Source of the DNA: Polytrichum commune
Taxonomy: Eukaryota > Streptophyta > Polytrichopsida > Polytrichales > Polytrichaceae
Reading direction: 5' to 3'
Assembly (NCBI GenBank): GCA_950295325.1
Contig: OX485804.1
Span: forward strand, 9,546,001-9,610,000
DNA length: 64,000 bases
The number at the start of each line of letters is the position of its first letter. Within the stretch, counting starts at the first letter, position 1. The position numbers were made by a program, and so were the translations under genes. Under the pieces are notes generated by a model. The model saw only the letters and a list, made by a program, of their open reading frames with translations, ran no database searches and was not told the DNA's origin. Of this stretch, positions 41,761-54,749 are shown piece by piece.

Positions 41761-44700
41761 AATTATTAAGTCACAAAAATTAACACACAAGATACACAGT
41801 TGGATCCAATTTCTTATGTACACACTTTCATCTTTCATTTTCATCTTCCACTTTCATTTTTGTTTCAACACTAATTGAAAACATGTACCCAATGCCCCTA
41901 AACATGCATACTTTTCCATGTAAGTTAAGTGATACTATTCAGTCGGTGACACTTAATATCATAAACAATGTACCTCCAAGAATCACCTTTCACGGTTTTA
42001 AACATGTCCAGAAGGGATTTTAAGTGATGAAACTACTTCGTGTAGTTGCCAAAAGGTTTGGAGGTCAATTTTTCAATCCACATTACTATGTCGCTCCTAT
42101 TCAAGCTTACATGTATACATGTGACCAAGAGTTGCAATTCACCGGCCCAAACGAACCTCGCGATGGCCATTCCCCTTCCAATATTCTTCAACATCAATCT
42201 TCAACTTACACACCAACCATGGCCAACCTGGAGATCAACACCGTTGTCAGAAAATGAACCGAGAGTTTGACAAATGATAACATCAACAAAAAATGAACAT
42301 GAAAGTGTGTTGCACAATGCAGTTGTTGATCGTACTCAAGGTCACTAAAAATGTTTGCTACACGGATAGAACTGTAGATAAGGATAACATAAGACAAAGA
42401 CGATCTTTGAAGTGAGTGCCTAGTTGTCAAAAATCCACATATTGTTCCAATAGCTACATCACAACTCACAAAAGGATGATCATAGCTTTTGAATTTTCTC
42501 ATGTTTCATATAAAACTACAACTGAGCCTTCTGTATTGTAGGTCATGATCTCTAGAGGAGAGTAAGGTAGACCAACATTGATCTACCATAACAAATATGT
42601 GAACACCTATATGCAACTGGTGTGTAATTAGGTGTGAATTTTAGAACAAACACCAAACATACATGTGTTAAGAAAAGGTTGGACTACGTGCTCAAAATAT
42701 GCTACCAATTCTAGATTCAATAGTCAACATAATTGGGGGGGGGGGGGGGGAGGGCCTATTTAACCGATAATCTTCACTTTGATAAAGAACAAAATATTAT
42801 TATGAGCTCTCAAAGAAATTGGATACAGGCACGATCCGGATGTACTAATCATCTTGCACCAATTTTTGCACGTGTCTCCTATCCTACAAGATGTGGGTGC
42901 AGAGATAAAAGTATCCAAATACAACACATCTACCTTTGGTGCATTTGCCAAGCACATCGAATCTTCTCAACTTGTAAACTCACCTTGGATATTACTTTAA
43001 CCTTCGTTTTGACACTAATTGTAACCATCTTGCCAAAACATATAAAAAAATGTACATAGGCTTCAATGTAAGTTAAGCTTAGGTGAGGTGATATTGTTCA
43101 GAGGGTGTTACTTATTAATACGATAAACAGAGTAGCTCCAAGCAATCACAGGTTGTCAGGAAAGGCTCCTAAACTTTATAGTTATTACTGCTTGCAGGTG
43201 CCAAAAGTTTTGAGGTTATTATATTGGTCCACTTTACTATATGGCTCCTACTCAAGGTCAGAGGTCTGTGACCAAATGTTGCAAATCACCTGCTCAAACA
43301 ATGCTCCCAATGGCCATTCTTCTAACATACTTACACAAGAAATTTCACCAACCATGGCCAACTTGGAAATCAATACAATCATCACCTTGTCCGCCTTCAA
43401 AGTGAATTGGAATCCTTATGGTATATCGGTATCTTAATGTTGGCCTGACTAGTTACTAAGCTGGCCATACTATTCACAACTTTGATTGCACAAAATCATA
43501 GTAGGCTCCAAATCATTTTTCTGTAATCCCTGGCATCACCATTCACAAGTCCAACCTCCCATCAGACAATTTAACCTAATACAAAATCATCTAACCAGAT
43601 AACTCTGAAGTCCTCCCAACCTACAAAGCTCGAATAAAGTATACTACCATTGTTCATGTATCCCAGGCAAGCATGGCTCTAAGTTATATATCCCTCCATA
43701 TAAACACTCAATTAATAAATTAACTTGCAAACTGTTACCAACTATTCATTGTATCTGCATTGAAAACGACTCAAACAACATTACACATGCAAGGCAACCA
43801 ACACCAGCCACAAAAACATACGCCCAATTCAAATGACCCAAGTCCCTCAATAAACCAATATTGAAAGTTTTCCATTCAGTCCTCCTCACTACCTCCAAAG
43901 AATGTACCGAAACTTACAAAATATGGAAGGTGTTGTATGCAAAACAACCAACTCCCAACCAAAAGTCTCGCTGAGTAAAAGGATAACTCAAGTGCATTGC
44001 ACAACGGAAGTAATTCATGTTCGTTTTGACAGGCACTCAAAACGTTTCCTCCACTGGTGGACAAAGATGAGACAAAGACGACCTTCGATTTAAGTGTGTG
44101 ATTCTCAAAAGTCTACAAGTACATGGATTCAAGAGCTACGGAAAAACTCACGAAAGGGATCGTCGAAGCTCTTGAAAAATCTCGTCATTGTATCTTACAT
44201 ACTACAGCTGAGCCTCCTGCCTTGTAGGTGGCAGAGGCAACATGAAAGCGAGTATAATATTCTCATTTGGTGCTAGCGGCTTGTATTAGCCATAAGCTTG
44301 CACAATACACTAGTGTGCAGATCGAACACATAAAGTCTGTCGTCTCTACTCTTGTTGCCTGCTTTGCTCTAAAACATGGTCGGAGGAAGCTTTACCACAT
44401 ACATACAGTATTTCCATTGCAAGGAGGTTCTCTGACATAACTACAAGATACGTGCATAAAAGTCCTACTCTGCAACCTGAAAATATAGTCAGGTATGCAA
44501 GTGCAATGAATTGCAACAAAAGAACCATCTCTCTCACCATACCCCTCACCAATCAGTCACTGTCACTTGCGTGAAGGGCCAGCCACATACTTGGATCTTG
44601 AGCTCAAGGTGGGCAAGCTTGCAAGTTCAGTGTGCCCAGGTGAAAGAATATGAATGTTTTATTTGTGTGTAACATGGTCAGAGTGGCTTGGTTCCCTCTT

Positions 44701-46700
44701 ATTTTGGAAGGATTTTCAAGGTCCAGCCAAAACTTGAACTTGTAATTATTAGACTTGACTTGAACACAAGCTTGAACTTGAGTTTCAATCCAAAATAAGC
44801 GGAGACCAACCTTTAAAGACAAAGTTCCAAAATCTTAGGCACATGTAAGGGCGAAGGTCATTTACCTTGGCCCACCCATCCTGCGACCTTAAGTTTGACC
44901 TCAAGTGGTGTGAGACAACGACCAACGCTACGTGTATGTCTGGAAATCAAAACATTACAGAGGGTAATGGAGGAGAGGAGAGGAGGCACCCATCTCCTTT
45001 CTAAATTCTCTCCTTCACCATTTGCCCCACATTCACATTTTCTTGCCTTCAATCCTTTGTTTGCGTGTGCAGACGACGGCCTTGCTTTGACCAAGTGCAT
45101 GCAAAATAAACATGTGGGATTGAGGGAAATGTGAAAATGAGAGAATGTAAGTTACCCCATCAGTATGTAAGAATCACAACGACCAGGTCGTAGTTCCGGA
45201 AGTATTGCAACCCCGCCACTAAACCTCCATTCGCCTCCATGCCTCCTTCCTCCGACCTGAACTAACTTACAAACTACACTTCCAGCATTGTCGTCATCAT
45301 CTCACTGCTGCCCACATGACATGACCACTTCAAATCTACAGCAACAATATTGCCAAAGCTCCCCCATTCACCACAAACCATAAAAAGCCTTCAAACTGCA
45401 AAGCTCCGAACATCACCACCACCACCACCACCACCACCACCACCACCACTTAACCCTAGTTGCCGCCCAAATCCTACAACCCCGTAAACGGCCTCCCCAC
45501 TGACCTGTAAGCTGTCAACGTAAGCAAAACCATGGTGGAGTCCGCTATGGCAGAGTCTGCTGATGTCTCTGGAAGCTGCAGTGGAAATCACAGCGTTGTC
45601 AGAAAATAAAAACATGGAACTCAAGTTACTTTAGCAACAACAAAACGTGAAAATGCTAACTTGACTTTTGGTGGGCAATTCTAACTCGAAGGGTCCTTTT
45701 GTCGGGGGATGATTCCCGATGATTTTCCGCTGGTTGATTTGCATACAATATCAAATTACACTTTCTTTCCAACTGTGATGCATCCTTGGAGGTGAATGAC
45801 GAGCACCTCCTGATGGCATGCCAGAATGAGTATGACCTTCAAAAACACCCGATGCAGAGCTTTTCTTTTAAACCTCCTCACTACCTCCAAGAGTGCACCG
45901 AAACTTACCCAAATATGGAAGGTGTTGTATGCAAAACAACCAACTCCCGACCAAACATCGAGTTGAGTCGAAGGATAACTCACGAGTGTTGTAGGGTGTA
46001 AATAGTTCTTGTTCATTTTGAAGGCCGCTCAAAATGTTTCCTCTACTGGTGGACAAAGATAAGACAAAGAAGACCTTTGAAGTTAGTATGCACTGGTTCT
46101 CAAAAATCTACAAGTACATGGATACCAGAGCTCTAGAACAACTCACAAAAGGGATCCTCAAAACTTAAAAGAAATCTCATCGTTGTTATTATATACTACA
46201 CCTGAGGCGTTGTCATGTACGTTAGACCTTTTCAAGAATAGAAAGAGTTGTAAGCAAACCTTCCAATACCAACAAAGTCCTCTACTACCCTTTACATGTC
46301 CGCCTTGAAAGTAAGTCGGAATATTTGTGGCATATTGATATCTTACCCTCGCCTTGAACTCAAACTATGCCGGTCACCCAATCACCAACTTCCCCAATAA
46401 CTCATAGTACCGCTCCAAATCGGTTTCGGCCAACCCTGACATCACAATCCACATGTGCACCATCCCATTAGACGATTTAACTTGAAACCAAATCATTCAA
46501 CCAGACACTTCTGAAGTCCTCCCAACCTACAGAGCTCGAATACACTATACAACTGTTGTGCATGTTTTCTTGAGTCAACAAGCATGGCTCTAAATTATAT
46601 ATCCCTCCACGTAAACACTCATTCGATAAACTCACCTAAAAACCATTACCAACTTGTCACTCTACCTGCTTTCGAAACGAGATGTAATACATCACACAAA
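41760..46700. repeat. Diverged multi-copy repeat blocks (three types)
   Basis: Block C: ~41850-42260 and ~42990-43380 (shared 'taagttaag', 'accaaccatggccaac', 'atggccattc'). Block A: ~43380-43760 and ~46280-46680 (shared 'tctgaagtcctcccaaccta', 'aagcatggctctaa', 'ttatatatccctcca'). Block B: ~43880-44215 and ~45860-46200 (shared 'tatggaaggtgttgtatgca', 'aaacaaccaactccc', 'tggtggacaaagat'), with a weaker match at ~42310-42450 and a fragment at 940-1030. Order is C-C-A-B...B-A. No ORF is conserved between copies, so these look like old transposon or duplicated non-coding DNA. A G-homopolymer (~42736-42750) lies inside. Confidence 0.65.
45413..45450 (+). repeat. (CCA)n microsatellite
   Basis: About twelve 'cca' triplets in a row. 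The minus-strand ORF across it shows a poly-Gly run as a consequence; no gene is supported. Confidence 0.9.
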
Positions 46701-48891
46701 CAAAAGAGCTAACATATGAAGCTAAGAACTTGAGGCCCATATGACACACCTCAACCTCACTCCTGATTTGCACTACTACTCCATCATGAATTCAGGTCGC
46801 CGAACCTAAGAGCTAGCTTCTCCACATATATAATATCATTGTCCATCACCTAATTTGACCTTCCAATAGTACCCCATCAAGCATACAAATTTTATCTTAC
46901 AACTTATACAGACCTAGAAAGCAAAACATGATATCTTTCTAAGAGAACAACTTCAGATATTGACGTACAGCAGGTAGATATTCTGCAAGATGAGGAGATT
47001 GAGTGCCATAAAACACACTTGCATATGTGGTGTCGGCCAAAGTACAACCCTCTTTCAACTTCTAGGTTCCTTGTTGGCAGAAGACAAAATGCAAGAGCAA
47101 GGTTTGTCATTTGCCAGAATTTAGCTCAAGTGCAACCTGGTTGGCACAGGGTTATGGTATGATCTAATTGAATTGATTTAAGATGAGCGTAGTTCAGCTG
47201 AATGTATCTGATGAGATCCTGATTTGATGTGAGAGTAACACACGATCCGGTTATCTAAAATTCCCTGCATGATGATGAAGCTAAGAAATTTTGGGAGCTC
47301 GGATTGTACTCTTAAACTTCTTAAAAATCAATAAGGACTGCAGGTGATATTAGTCGCGTTTTTACATATTAGATATTGTACTGGCGTCGATAGAATGGAA
47401 GGTTATGAAATAATTTAGTGATCCATAAGTTTAATCAAACATAGAAAGCAAACTTTCAAGCTTCAGCACTCAGAGTGGGGAGTTTCAATGGTAGTGTATG
47501 ATCTGTATAACCAATTTTGTGCCACCAAATAACAACCCTCCTGGAAACCTCAATATTAATCAAGTTAGCAAGCCTTGCTATAACATTCTTAAGACAAGGA
47601 ATCAAAGTGCACAACCTATTGTGAATATATAAACCACCCAAATCTTAAACTTAGGAAGACCACCTTGAGCAAGTCATTTTCCGATCTAGAGCATAATCGA
47701 TACGACTAGTTAAATTTTAAACAGACATAACAACAATCAAACGCAGCTACTTTACGAATTGTTTGGTCTTGGTGTAGAGATGTATTAGTTGATGGCATGA
47801 CCTACTTTCAAAGTCTCCTCAACTTGTATTATGGGATCGCAAGTTCAATCCTTTCAAGAGATCTCAAAAGGTCAAGGCAATAAACTTGTACTAGGTTAAG
47901 AATGTTATGAAAGCACAAAGATATCTAGCACCGAACACAATACACACAGATGTTCGAGCATGAAATTTATAGAAAATGGAAAAGGTATTAGGTGTAACTG
48001 GTTAAAGAATGTTATGAAACCACAAAGGTTTCTAGCACGGTAGAGAATAGACACTGAATCTGTTCAAATATGAATTCTATCAGAAAGGCACATACTAAAG
48101 ATACTGTTTACTGGCTTAAAAATATTTCTGATATGAAGCACATAGATTCCTAGAAGAGAATAAACACCGATGATCTGCAAGTATGAGAGCTCTAACAATG
48201 AAGAACCTACGTAAGTGGCCACTTTGTTGAATGAGTTTCGGTGAGCTTGGAACTGGTCAAACTAGAGGCTGGAGAGACAGGCACACACGCACGGAGGAAA
48301 TCTGAGAGGATTGGTTAGTTAATTCAATTACACAAAATGTCAAAATCAAGACAAACCACCCAAAGAAAACAAGAAAAAATACCTTGCTAGCTTGAGGCTG
48401 TGACCGACTTGTGATGATGATTTATACACTTCTCACTCGAACGATAAGATAACTGTATCCCTCAATCGACCTTTACAGACACCGTAGCTACTAACCAAGC
48501 CCCCTACCATATGTCACAATGGGAGACTGATTCTTGAACACTAACTTGAAGCTTTCTAAGAAGTGTTTCTCGGAAGATGAATTTGCTAACTTTGTGTTTT
48601 GCACTCATGAGCAACTTAAATAATGTCCTAAGCGATGAAATCAGGTATGAAGGTGTTCCCATTCCGGAATCATGCTTCCTAGCAGTGGCAGCGAACCTAT
48701 CTTGCTGAATTGTCATGCCGCTGTCAAGCTAAAAGTCCAAGTCTGTGCACCTGAACGTCGGAGGCTCCTGTCGGTATGTGTAGAAAATATATATGTACAT
48801 TGAAAGTTGGAAGTTGCATGAAAGAAGGGACCATGGGAAGCTCTCAATGAGTCACTTGAAACTCTCACCCAACAGTGACTCAGGGCCACTT
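46701..48891. other. Intergenic
   Basis: No gene supported. A tRNA-like promoter pattern near 47770-47860 ('gggatcgcaagttcaatcct' as a possible box B) hints at an old SINE but lacks a clear box A and target duplication. Around 47930-48190 the phrase 'agcacaaagatatctagcac' recurs in three diverged forms. Confidence 0.35.
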
Positions 48892-49472
48892 CACACACAA
48901 GGCTGAAGGCCCTTGACCATGGCAATGTAAGAGCTCTCATTGGTCGAAAAGGCGGAGACCGTCCAAGTTCACTTCACACTAGGAGGTGAAGGCCTAAAGG
49001 TCCAAAGAAAAGTTTGTGGATGAAAAGTCTACATGGAGTCCTACATGGCTTGTTGTGGATAAGGGTGCATGGTCTACCGGAATTTGCGTCAGACCCACCT
49101 CCACGAGGTGGGCTTGACGCAAATTCCGGTAGACCATGACTTTTTTAATGTTTTTTCTAGCATGACAGATTTCAGGACAGACTGCATGGAAGATTCCAAA
49201 ACAGATTCCAGGACAAACAAACACCACCAAGTAATTATCTTAAATTGATAAACTTGGAGACATATTATATTAAACCAAATCCTCCCCTCTTTTTCCGCCA
49301 ACAAAATATGCAATGGTCCCGCAACATGGTTCATTCTCACTTCACACTATGCTTGAGGGCCCAAGACTACATAAAATGGCTTTCCCAACACCCATGGTAT
49401 GGCCTTTGGATGAGAGTCAAGGGTCCTCACCATTACAAGGTCACGGCTCTTGGCTCATGTGTGAAGTGACCC
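48892..49472. mobile_element. Harbinger-like MITE candidate
   Basis: The ends are inverted: GGGCCACTTCACACA at 48892 and TGTGTGAAGTGACCC ending at 49472 (one mismatch), and homology continues weakly inward. The trinucleotide TCA flanks both sides (48889-48891, 49473-49475). A 3-bp duplication of the TNA type with GGG... ends fits PIF/Harbinger. The interior repeats 'cacttcacact' and holds the hairpin at 49068-49138. No transposase. Confidence 0.6.
49068..49138. other. Compact 70-nt hairpin
   Basis: 'catggtctaccggaatttgc' (from ~49069) pairs with 'gcaaattccggtagaccatg' (to ~49138), continuing through 'gtcagacccacctc' and 'gaggtgggcttgac', with a loop of a few nucleotides and about one mismatch. 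It could be a fold-back relic or a small-RNA precursor. Confidence 0.85.
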
Positions 49473-49829
49473 TCAATTGGCACTGAAATGAAATGAAGTA
49501 ACGAAAGTGCTTTTAAGGACCGGGATCCGATGATGATAATATTGGATCGGATGACGAGGCAAGTTTGTGGGTAGCCGCATGATAGCATTATTATTTAGCC
49601 TCTATGGCCTACCTACTACAAATGTGTGGGTCTTGAAATTTGGTTGTACTTTTCTCGAACGTTGAACTCGGGACCCGAGTATCATGTGCTCTCACATTGA
49701 ATCTGAGCCATGTCTAAGGTTCTCTGCCCACTTGACCCTAAAGGCTAAATCTCAACCCCCGTTTAGCACATGTAGAGTTTTTTTATTGTACCACGTTCCC
49801 GCCTGTCCTGGTTGAGTGGTCATATATGT

Positions 49830-50957
49830 CTCCCCCAAATATGTTGACTATTAATCTAGAATGTTTACAATATTGTGAGCATGTAGTCCAATCTTGTAAC
49901 CACATGCCGATTTGGTGTCTCATCTTGGAGCCATACCTAACCACATATCACTCAAATACATGTATATGAACAAGAGAAGTCGGTGGATTAGGCACATCTA
50001 CTTTAAATCGGAGCTACACCACTCGTTCCCATTACAGACACCTCTAAATAATTTTAGGGAGGTGTGCTTGATTTGGTTACTTATCTTAGTCCGACAACCT
50101 ATAATTGAGTGGTATGTGGTTAAGCATGTCTCCAAAAATTTGAATGAGAGCAAGAGGCAAGGAGGGGCATGGGAGCTACAAGTGATGTCAAGGGAATTGA
50201 GGTGGGGGCCTATTACATAATGTGTGCATTTGAATCCTTAGACAACCAAGACAATTAGAATCTATATTGAAGGATTCTTTATCAACCGAAAAAATTAATG
50301 TAGTAATTATCGTATTGGGTAACACATGTCCTTTTTGTGTCCATTATCAACAACACACCTTGCCATATACCACTCCAATATAGATGTCCAAATAAAATAG
50401 AGTGTTGGTGTCATACCTTAAGTGATCACATTACTCCCCTCAATTTGTATTAACAACTAAACCTAAAATGCTTAATACATTGAGCACATCCATAGCCCAA
50501 TTTCAGTGTAACACATGTTTTTCTTGGTGTTTATTCTTAGTGACAATCCTTGTCATATACCACTCATTAAGTGTCCAATTAAATACAACGAGCACATGCA
50601 ACCACATAATATTTACATACCTTAAGTGATCACATCATCCCTCTCAAACATGTTAATAATTGAACCTAGAATTGGTTTAACACCTTTGAGCACACAATCC
50701 AATCTCATCATTACACATGTCTTTTGATGTCCATCCTTAATTTAGAGCCTTGCCAATGACATATCACTCAACATGTAGGTGTCCAACTCAAAAATGAAGT
50801 AACAACATAAGCCCCACGTTCCATAAGTGATCATATTACCCCTCTCACTTTTGCTAGCAATTGAACCTACAATGGTTGATATTTTTGAGCACATAGTACA
50901 ATGTCATTGTCACACATATCTTTTTATTGTCCATCTTGAAGCCATTTTGACGGAAAA
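49830..50957 (+). repeat. Satellite-like ~200-bp tandem repeats
   Basis: Recurring order of motifs: 'ttaagtgatcacatta(c)', 'ccctctcaa', 'gttaataattgaacctagaa', 'tttgagcaca', 'caatctcat', 'cacatgt', 'tgtccatct', 'ccttgccatataccactcaa', 'gatgtccaa'. The 'agtgatca' landmark is at 50421, 50635 and 50826 (spacing 214 and 191). More diverged or inverted pieces occur at 49840-50160. The array resumes at 52566 after a transposon insertion. Confidence 0.75.
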
Positions 50958-50965
50958 CTTTTTGC

Positions 50966-52565
50966 CACGGGGGGGTCACACCCCCTTACATTTTGTAACC
51001 ACGTGCGATAATGGGGTATTTAATGGGGGGGTATTTATGCACCTCTCGGTATTTTTTCCCTCCCTATTTGTAGATATAAAGTTGCTTTGACATATTTTTA
51101 AGCACCCTATGTTTATTTGTAATTTTTTAGAGAGACCAATTTTTGGCATCATATTTTTTTTATAAATCGTACAAGTACACAAATAGTGAACGGAATACTA
51201 TAGCATTGCAAAATCAACTATGTGGGCAACAAACGTTCCACACCATCCATCTTATCATTTAATTGGTTTCAATTAGTTATACCAATGCTAAAGCATTCAA
51301 AATGCCATTCAAAACACAACCAATAACACTTGTAGTTTAGTTAAAATATTACCAATGAACATGAAGATAACAAAATGTACAAGCTAACATAGACAAGTTG
51401 TAAACACGGATAGAACAAAACAAGAATTATAATCAATTGTCATAAGACATGAAATTTTGCATAATTATCTACTCCAAAACAAAAGATTGCATTCAATTGA
51501 AAAAACCAAATACAAAAATTGAAAACATTTACTTTAATTGTGTTCACAAACACATTCAACCTTATACCAAATATTTACAATGTGAAGGGTTAGGATATAA
51601 CTATGCACCCTCCAATACATGTCAAGGTACATATCGATATCCTCTATAATGTCATGATAAGACAAAATGTTTTGGAGAGGTTTAACACCAATGATGACAA
51701 ATAACTAAAACTAATTGTTGGCATGAGGCGGGCAACCTTCGAAGTTTCCAACCATTCCATCACGTATCCTCCAAGGCAAAGCACAATCCTCCGAGTCTAC
51801 CATGGTGAGGTGCCAAATGTTGTAGCGCATCATCGATCATCTACAAAAGGTTGTTGTAGCAAAAAGGCAATGAATAGAATGTTGGCATATTAGACACTAT
51901 TAGCAAGACAAGTAAAACTAATAACAAAAATTTATGAAGAATGAACTACATTCCAATCTTAATTCTCATAATTTCATGGCTTGAAAACTAGGTTTTTTGA
52001 GTGAAACACCTGTGTGAATGTTGTGAATGCTATGGAGCAATGAAAAAAACTCCAAAAAATGTGTCTTACCTACCGCCTTTGTGCCACGCTTCACTACTTC
52101 ACCCCTTCACGCTTCACCAACGCAAGACCTCCTACCCAAACGCTTCACCGCCTTCACGCCACTATGCTTGTCCAAACCCTAAGCCAACCCAAGGGCCGTT
52201 GAGAAGTCACAATGTTCCTTCCCCCAAAAAAATCCACAACATTTTCCCTCCATACTAACACTTTTCATTCAAATTTGGACAGAATTTACACAATTCTTCA
52301 TCCAAGTAGTCAAACCCATAATTATTCTATTGATTCTACTACACACATTTGGGGGGATCCAATATCTATAATCCTATTTTTTTTCTATTGATTACTAAAA
52401 TGGAGGAATTATTCACCGCCCTATTTTATATATAATCATGTATGGGACATATTTCCAAAGCTATGGTAGATCTAACGAAGTTATAAAATTTACCCTCAAC
52501 GAATTAAATTGACCCTATTTTTTATCTCACGTGGTTTCTAAAATTCCGAAAGTCACCCCCCCGTG
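50966..52565. mobile_element. 1.6-kb TIR transposon (CACGGGGGGG ends, 8-bp target duplication)
   Basis: Ends CACGGGGGGGT (50966) and its complement (to 52565) are inverted; similarity resumes inward at 'aaccacgtg.gataa' on both sides, giving imperfect terminal repeats of ~60 bp. The 8-bp sequence ctttttgc flanks it at 50958-50965 and 52566-52573. It interrupts the ~200-bp tandem repeat. An 8-bp duplication suggests hAT or a related superfamily. No transposase is recognised among its short ORFs. Confidence 0.8.
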
Positions 52566-52573
52566 CTTTTTGC

Positions 52574-52720
52574 CATGTACCACTCAAATATAGATGTCCA
52601 ACTAAATAGTGTGACCATATAAGACCCACATAGCTTAAGTGATCCCTCCTCAAACATGTTAAAATTAAACTTAGAACAATGTAAACATACGAGTACATAA
52701 CCATATCTCATCCAATAGCA
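52574..52720 (+). repeat. Continuation of the ~200-bp tandem repeat
   Basis: 'catgtaccactcaaatatag', 'atgtccaactaaata', 'cttaagtgatcc' and 'ctcaaacatgtt' follow the inserted element in the order expected of the interrupted repeat unit. Confidence 0.7.
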
Positions 52721-54557
52721 TAATGGTTATTGAGACTTGTCATAATGTTTCATCCGTGGAGGCACGTTACTCATCCATAATTCCCAAATTTTGTCCATGA
52801 GCTAATCGATTAAGACTCTTCACCAACTCGAGTAAGTTTAGGTGGATGACTTGCTGCTCATGCAACTCATCGTCCACTCTCTCTCTTTGGTTGTCTAGTT
52901 CATCATCCAATTATAGCACATGTTTTTTGGGTGTCCATTGTTACTTGCATTGATGTATGCAAATAGGTTGCCTTTGTGAATTGGTTGCCTCTTTACCCAT
53001 GCAAATCACCTTGGGTAAGAACTAGATCATAAATATTTATTATTTTGTATATATGGTCATATGCATAGCAGCCACAATGTATTAACAATTCTTGCATTTT
53101 ATTGCTATGATATTAAATATTCAAAAATTAGTGTGAAATTTTGATAAATAAACACGGGGTAACCTAATTGCACATATCACTGTGCACAACTTGCCATATA
53201 GTAAGATAGAGAGAAAAAAAAAGTGAATGACCACTACTAGTGCACTAGACTAGAAGTAGAATGATTCTTGTGTGGACCCAAAATGGCTTATTGTAAAAGT
53301 GATGGCCTAACAAGGATGTAATGATTGGCTGGATGCATTGATTTGCTGAATGCATTGATTGGTTGAATAGGTCTTGTTTCACGCCACATGGGATCACTTT
53401 TGGATGTCATTGAGTTAACCGTTTTTGGTGGATGCATGTGTAGAGAAGGATATGCATATGCACTTGTATAATAAAGTCTCTATATCTAGGGATGCTCTAT
53501 TATACGAGTAGGGTGTTTGACTTACATGCCTCTTTGGGAAAATATAACTAATTATTTATAGGGCATAAAATCACAAATCAACTTGCATTCCTCGTATTTT
53601 CCTATACTCCATCTTCAAAAAGATTTCAAACCCACTTTTTTGGCCAAACCAACTTAATTTCACCGTTTTCTGTTTTTCTACCTTATTCAAGTTTAGGTGT
53701 CCAATCAAGTACACTCTAAGCTCCATAATATCACCCTTGTGGCAATCAAATTGTACATGATATTATCAAGGAGTTTTGTAGTGTTAGCATGGATGCATGA
53801 TAAAAGAGGATTAGCGTTGCAAGTGACATTATGGAATAACACAAAGTCAACATTGCAATAATGGTCCAATGATTACAATGATGACAATGTGACACGTGCG
53901 AGCGTGTGGCTTGAATTCTTCGGTGGCTTGTTTTGATGTTAAAATCCATGACATATGGGAGGGAAACGTGACAATAAGGAGTGCGATTTAAAAATGAGAG
54001 CATCCGTTTCCTGTGGTTTGGGGATATAAGAGGAGGAGTGACATGAGGAAATTGAGATTACGGAGTTCAAAGCATATTGCAAAGAGTGAGGGGTTGATCA
54101 CACCGGCCACTTCTGACACCATCCGTTAGCATCTCTGGCTGTAATAGTGTGAAAAGTGATGGGCCAACATCTACTTCTGAACATAATCCCCAGCAATTTC
54201 ACGGCTGGAATTGGTGTGATTGGGGCATGACTGCATAAGTAAGGCCCACATACAGCGCAGTTCAAACTTATTAGAATAGTTCGGGAATGGGCTTCATGAG
54301 TGGAGTTCAAGTGCGTGCAATGTGCATGGAACCAGTATAATTTATAAGTATAATTTATGAGGCCTAAAATACTGGAACTTGGACAGCCTATTACTTAGGA
54401 CACAAAAGAGCTTCGCATGCAGACAATCCAAAGTGGTCGGTAGGGTAATTGAATTCGCCACCTCGGATTCCTTAGGGTAGGAGCCAATCAGAAAGGCTGT
54501 GAGGTGGAACTACTGCCAAGGCCCTTGACCCTCCAGCTTCCTCATCTGCCCTGTCTT
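52721..54557. other. Intergenic, upstream of RAD23
   Basis: No gene supported. Small ORFs on the minus strand (53746-54003, 54098-54310) have no recognisable domain. Confidence 0.4.
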
Positions 54558-54749
54558 GTCTCCTCTCCACTCTCCACTCTCCATTCTCCATTCTCCATTC
54601 TACTCTCCTTAACTTAAATCTTATTACATTCTTCCAAACCAAACCTAAGTTATAGACACACATTACAATTTGCATTCCCAATCGCATAGTCATCATCGTC
54701 ATCATCATCTCCAACATCCACCAAATTTGCTTACGGGGAGGAAGAAAGC
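54558..54749 (+). promoter_or_regulatory. CT-rich leader/promoter of RAD23
   Basis: A run of 'ctccactctccattctcc'-type 7-bp repeats (~54558-54605) precedes the ATG at 54750. Such pyrimidine patches are common near plant transcription starts and in 5' leaders. No TATA box is evident, which fits a housekeeping gene. Confidence 0.4.

Noticed and set aside
47760-47860. Second SINE head
   Set aside because: A box B-like string is present but box A, tail and target duplication are not convincing.
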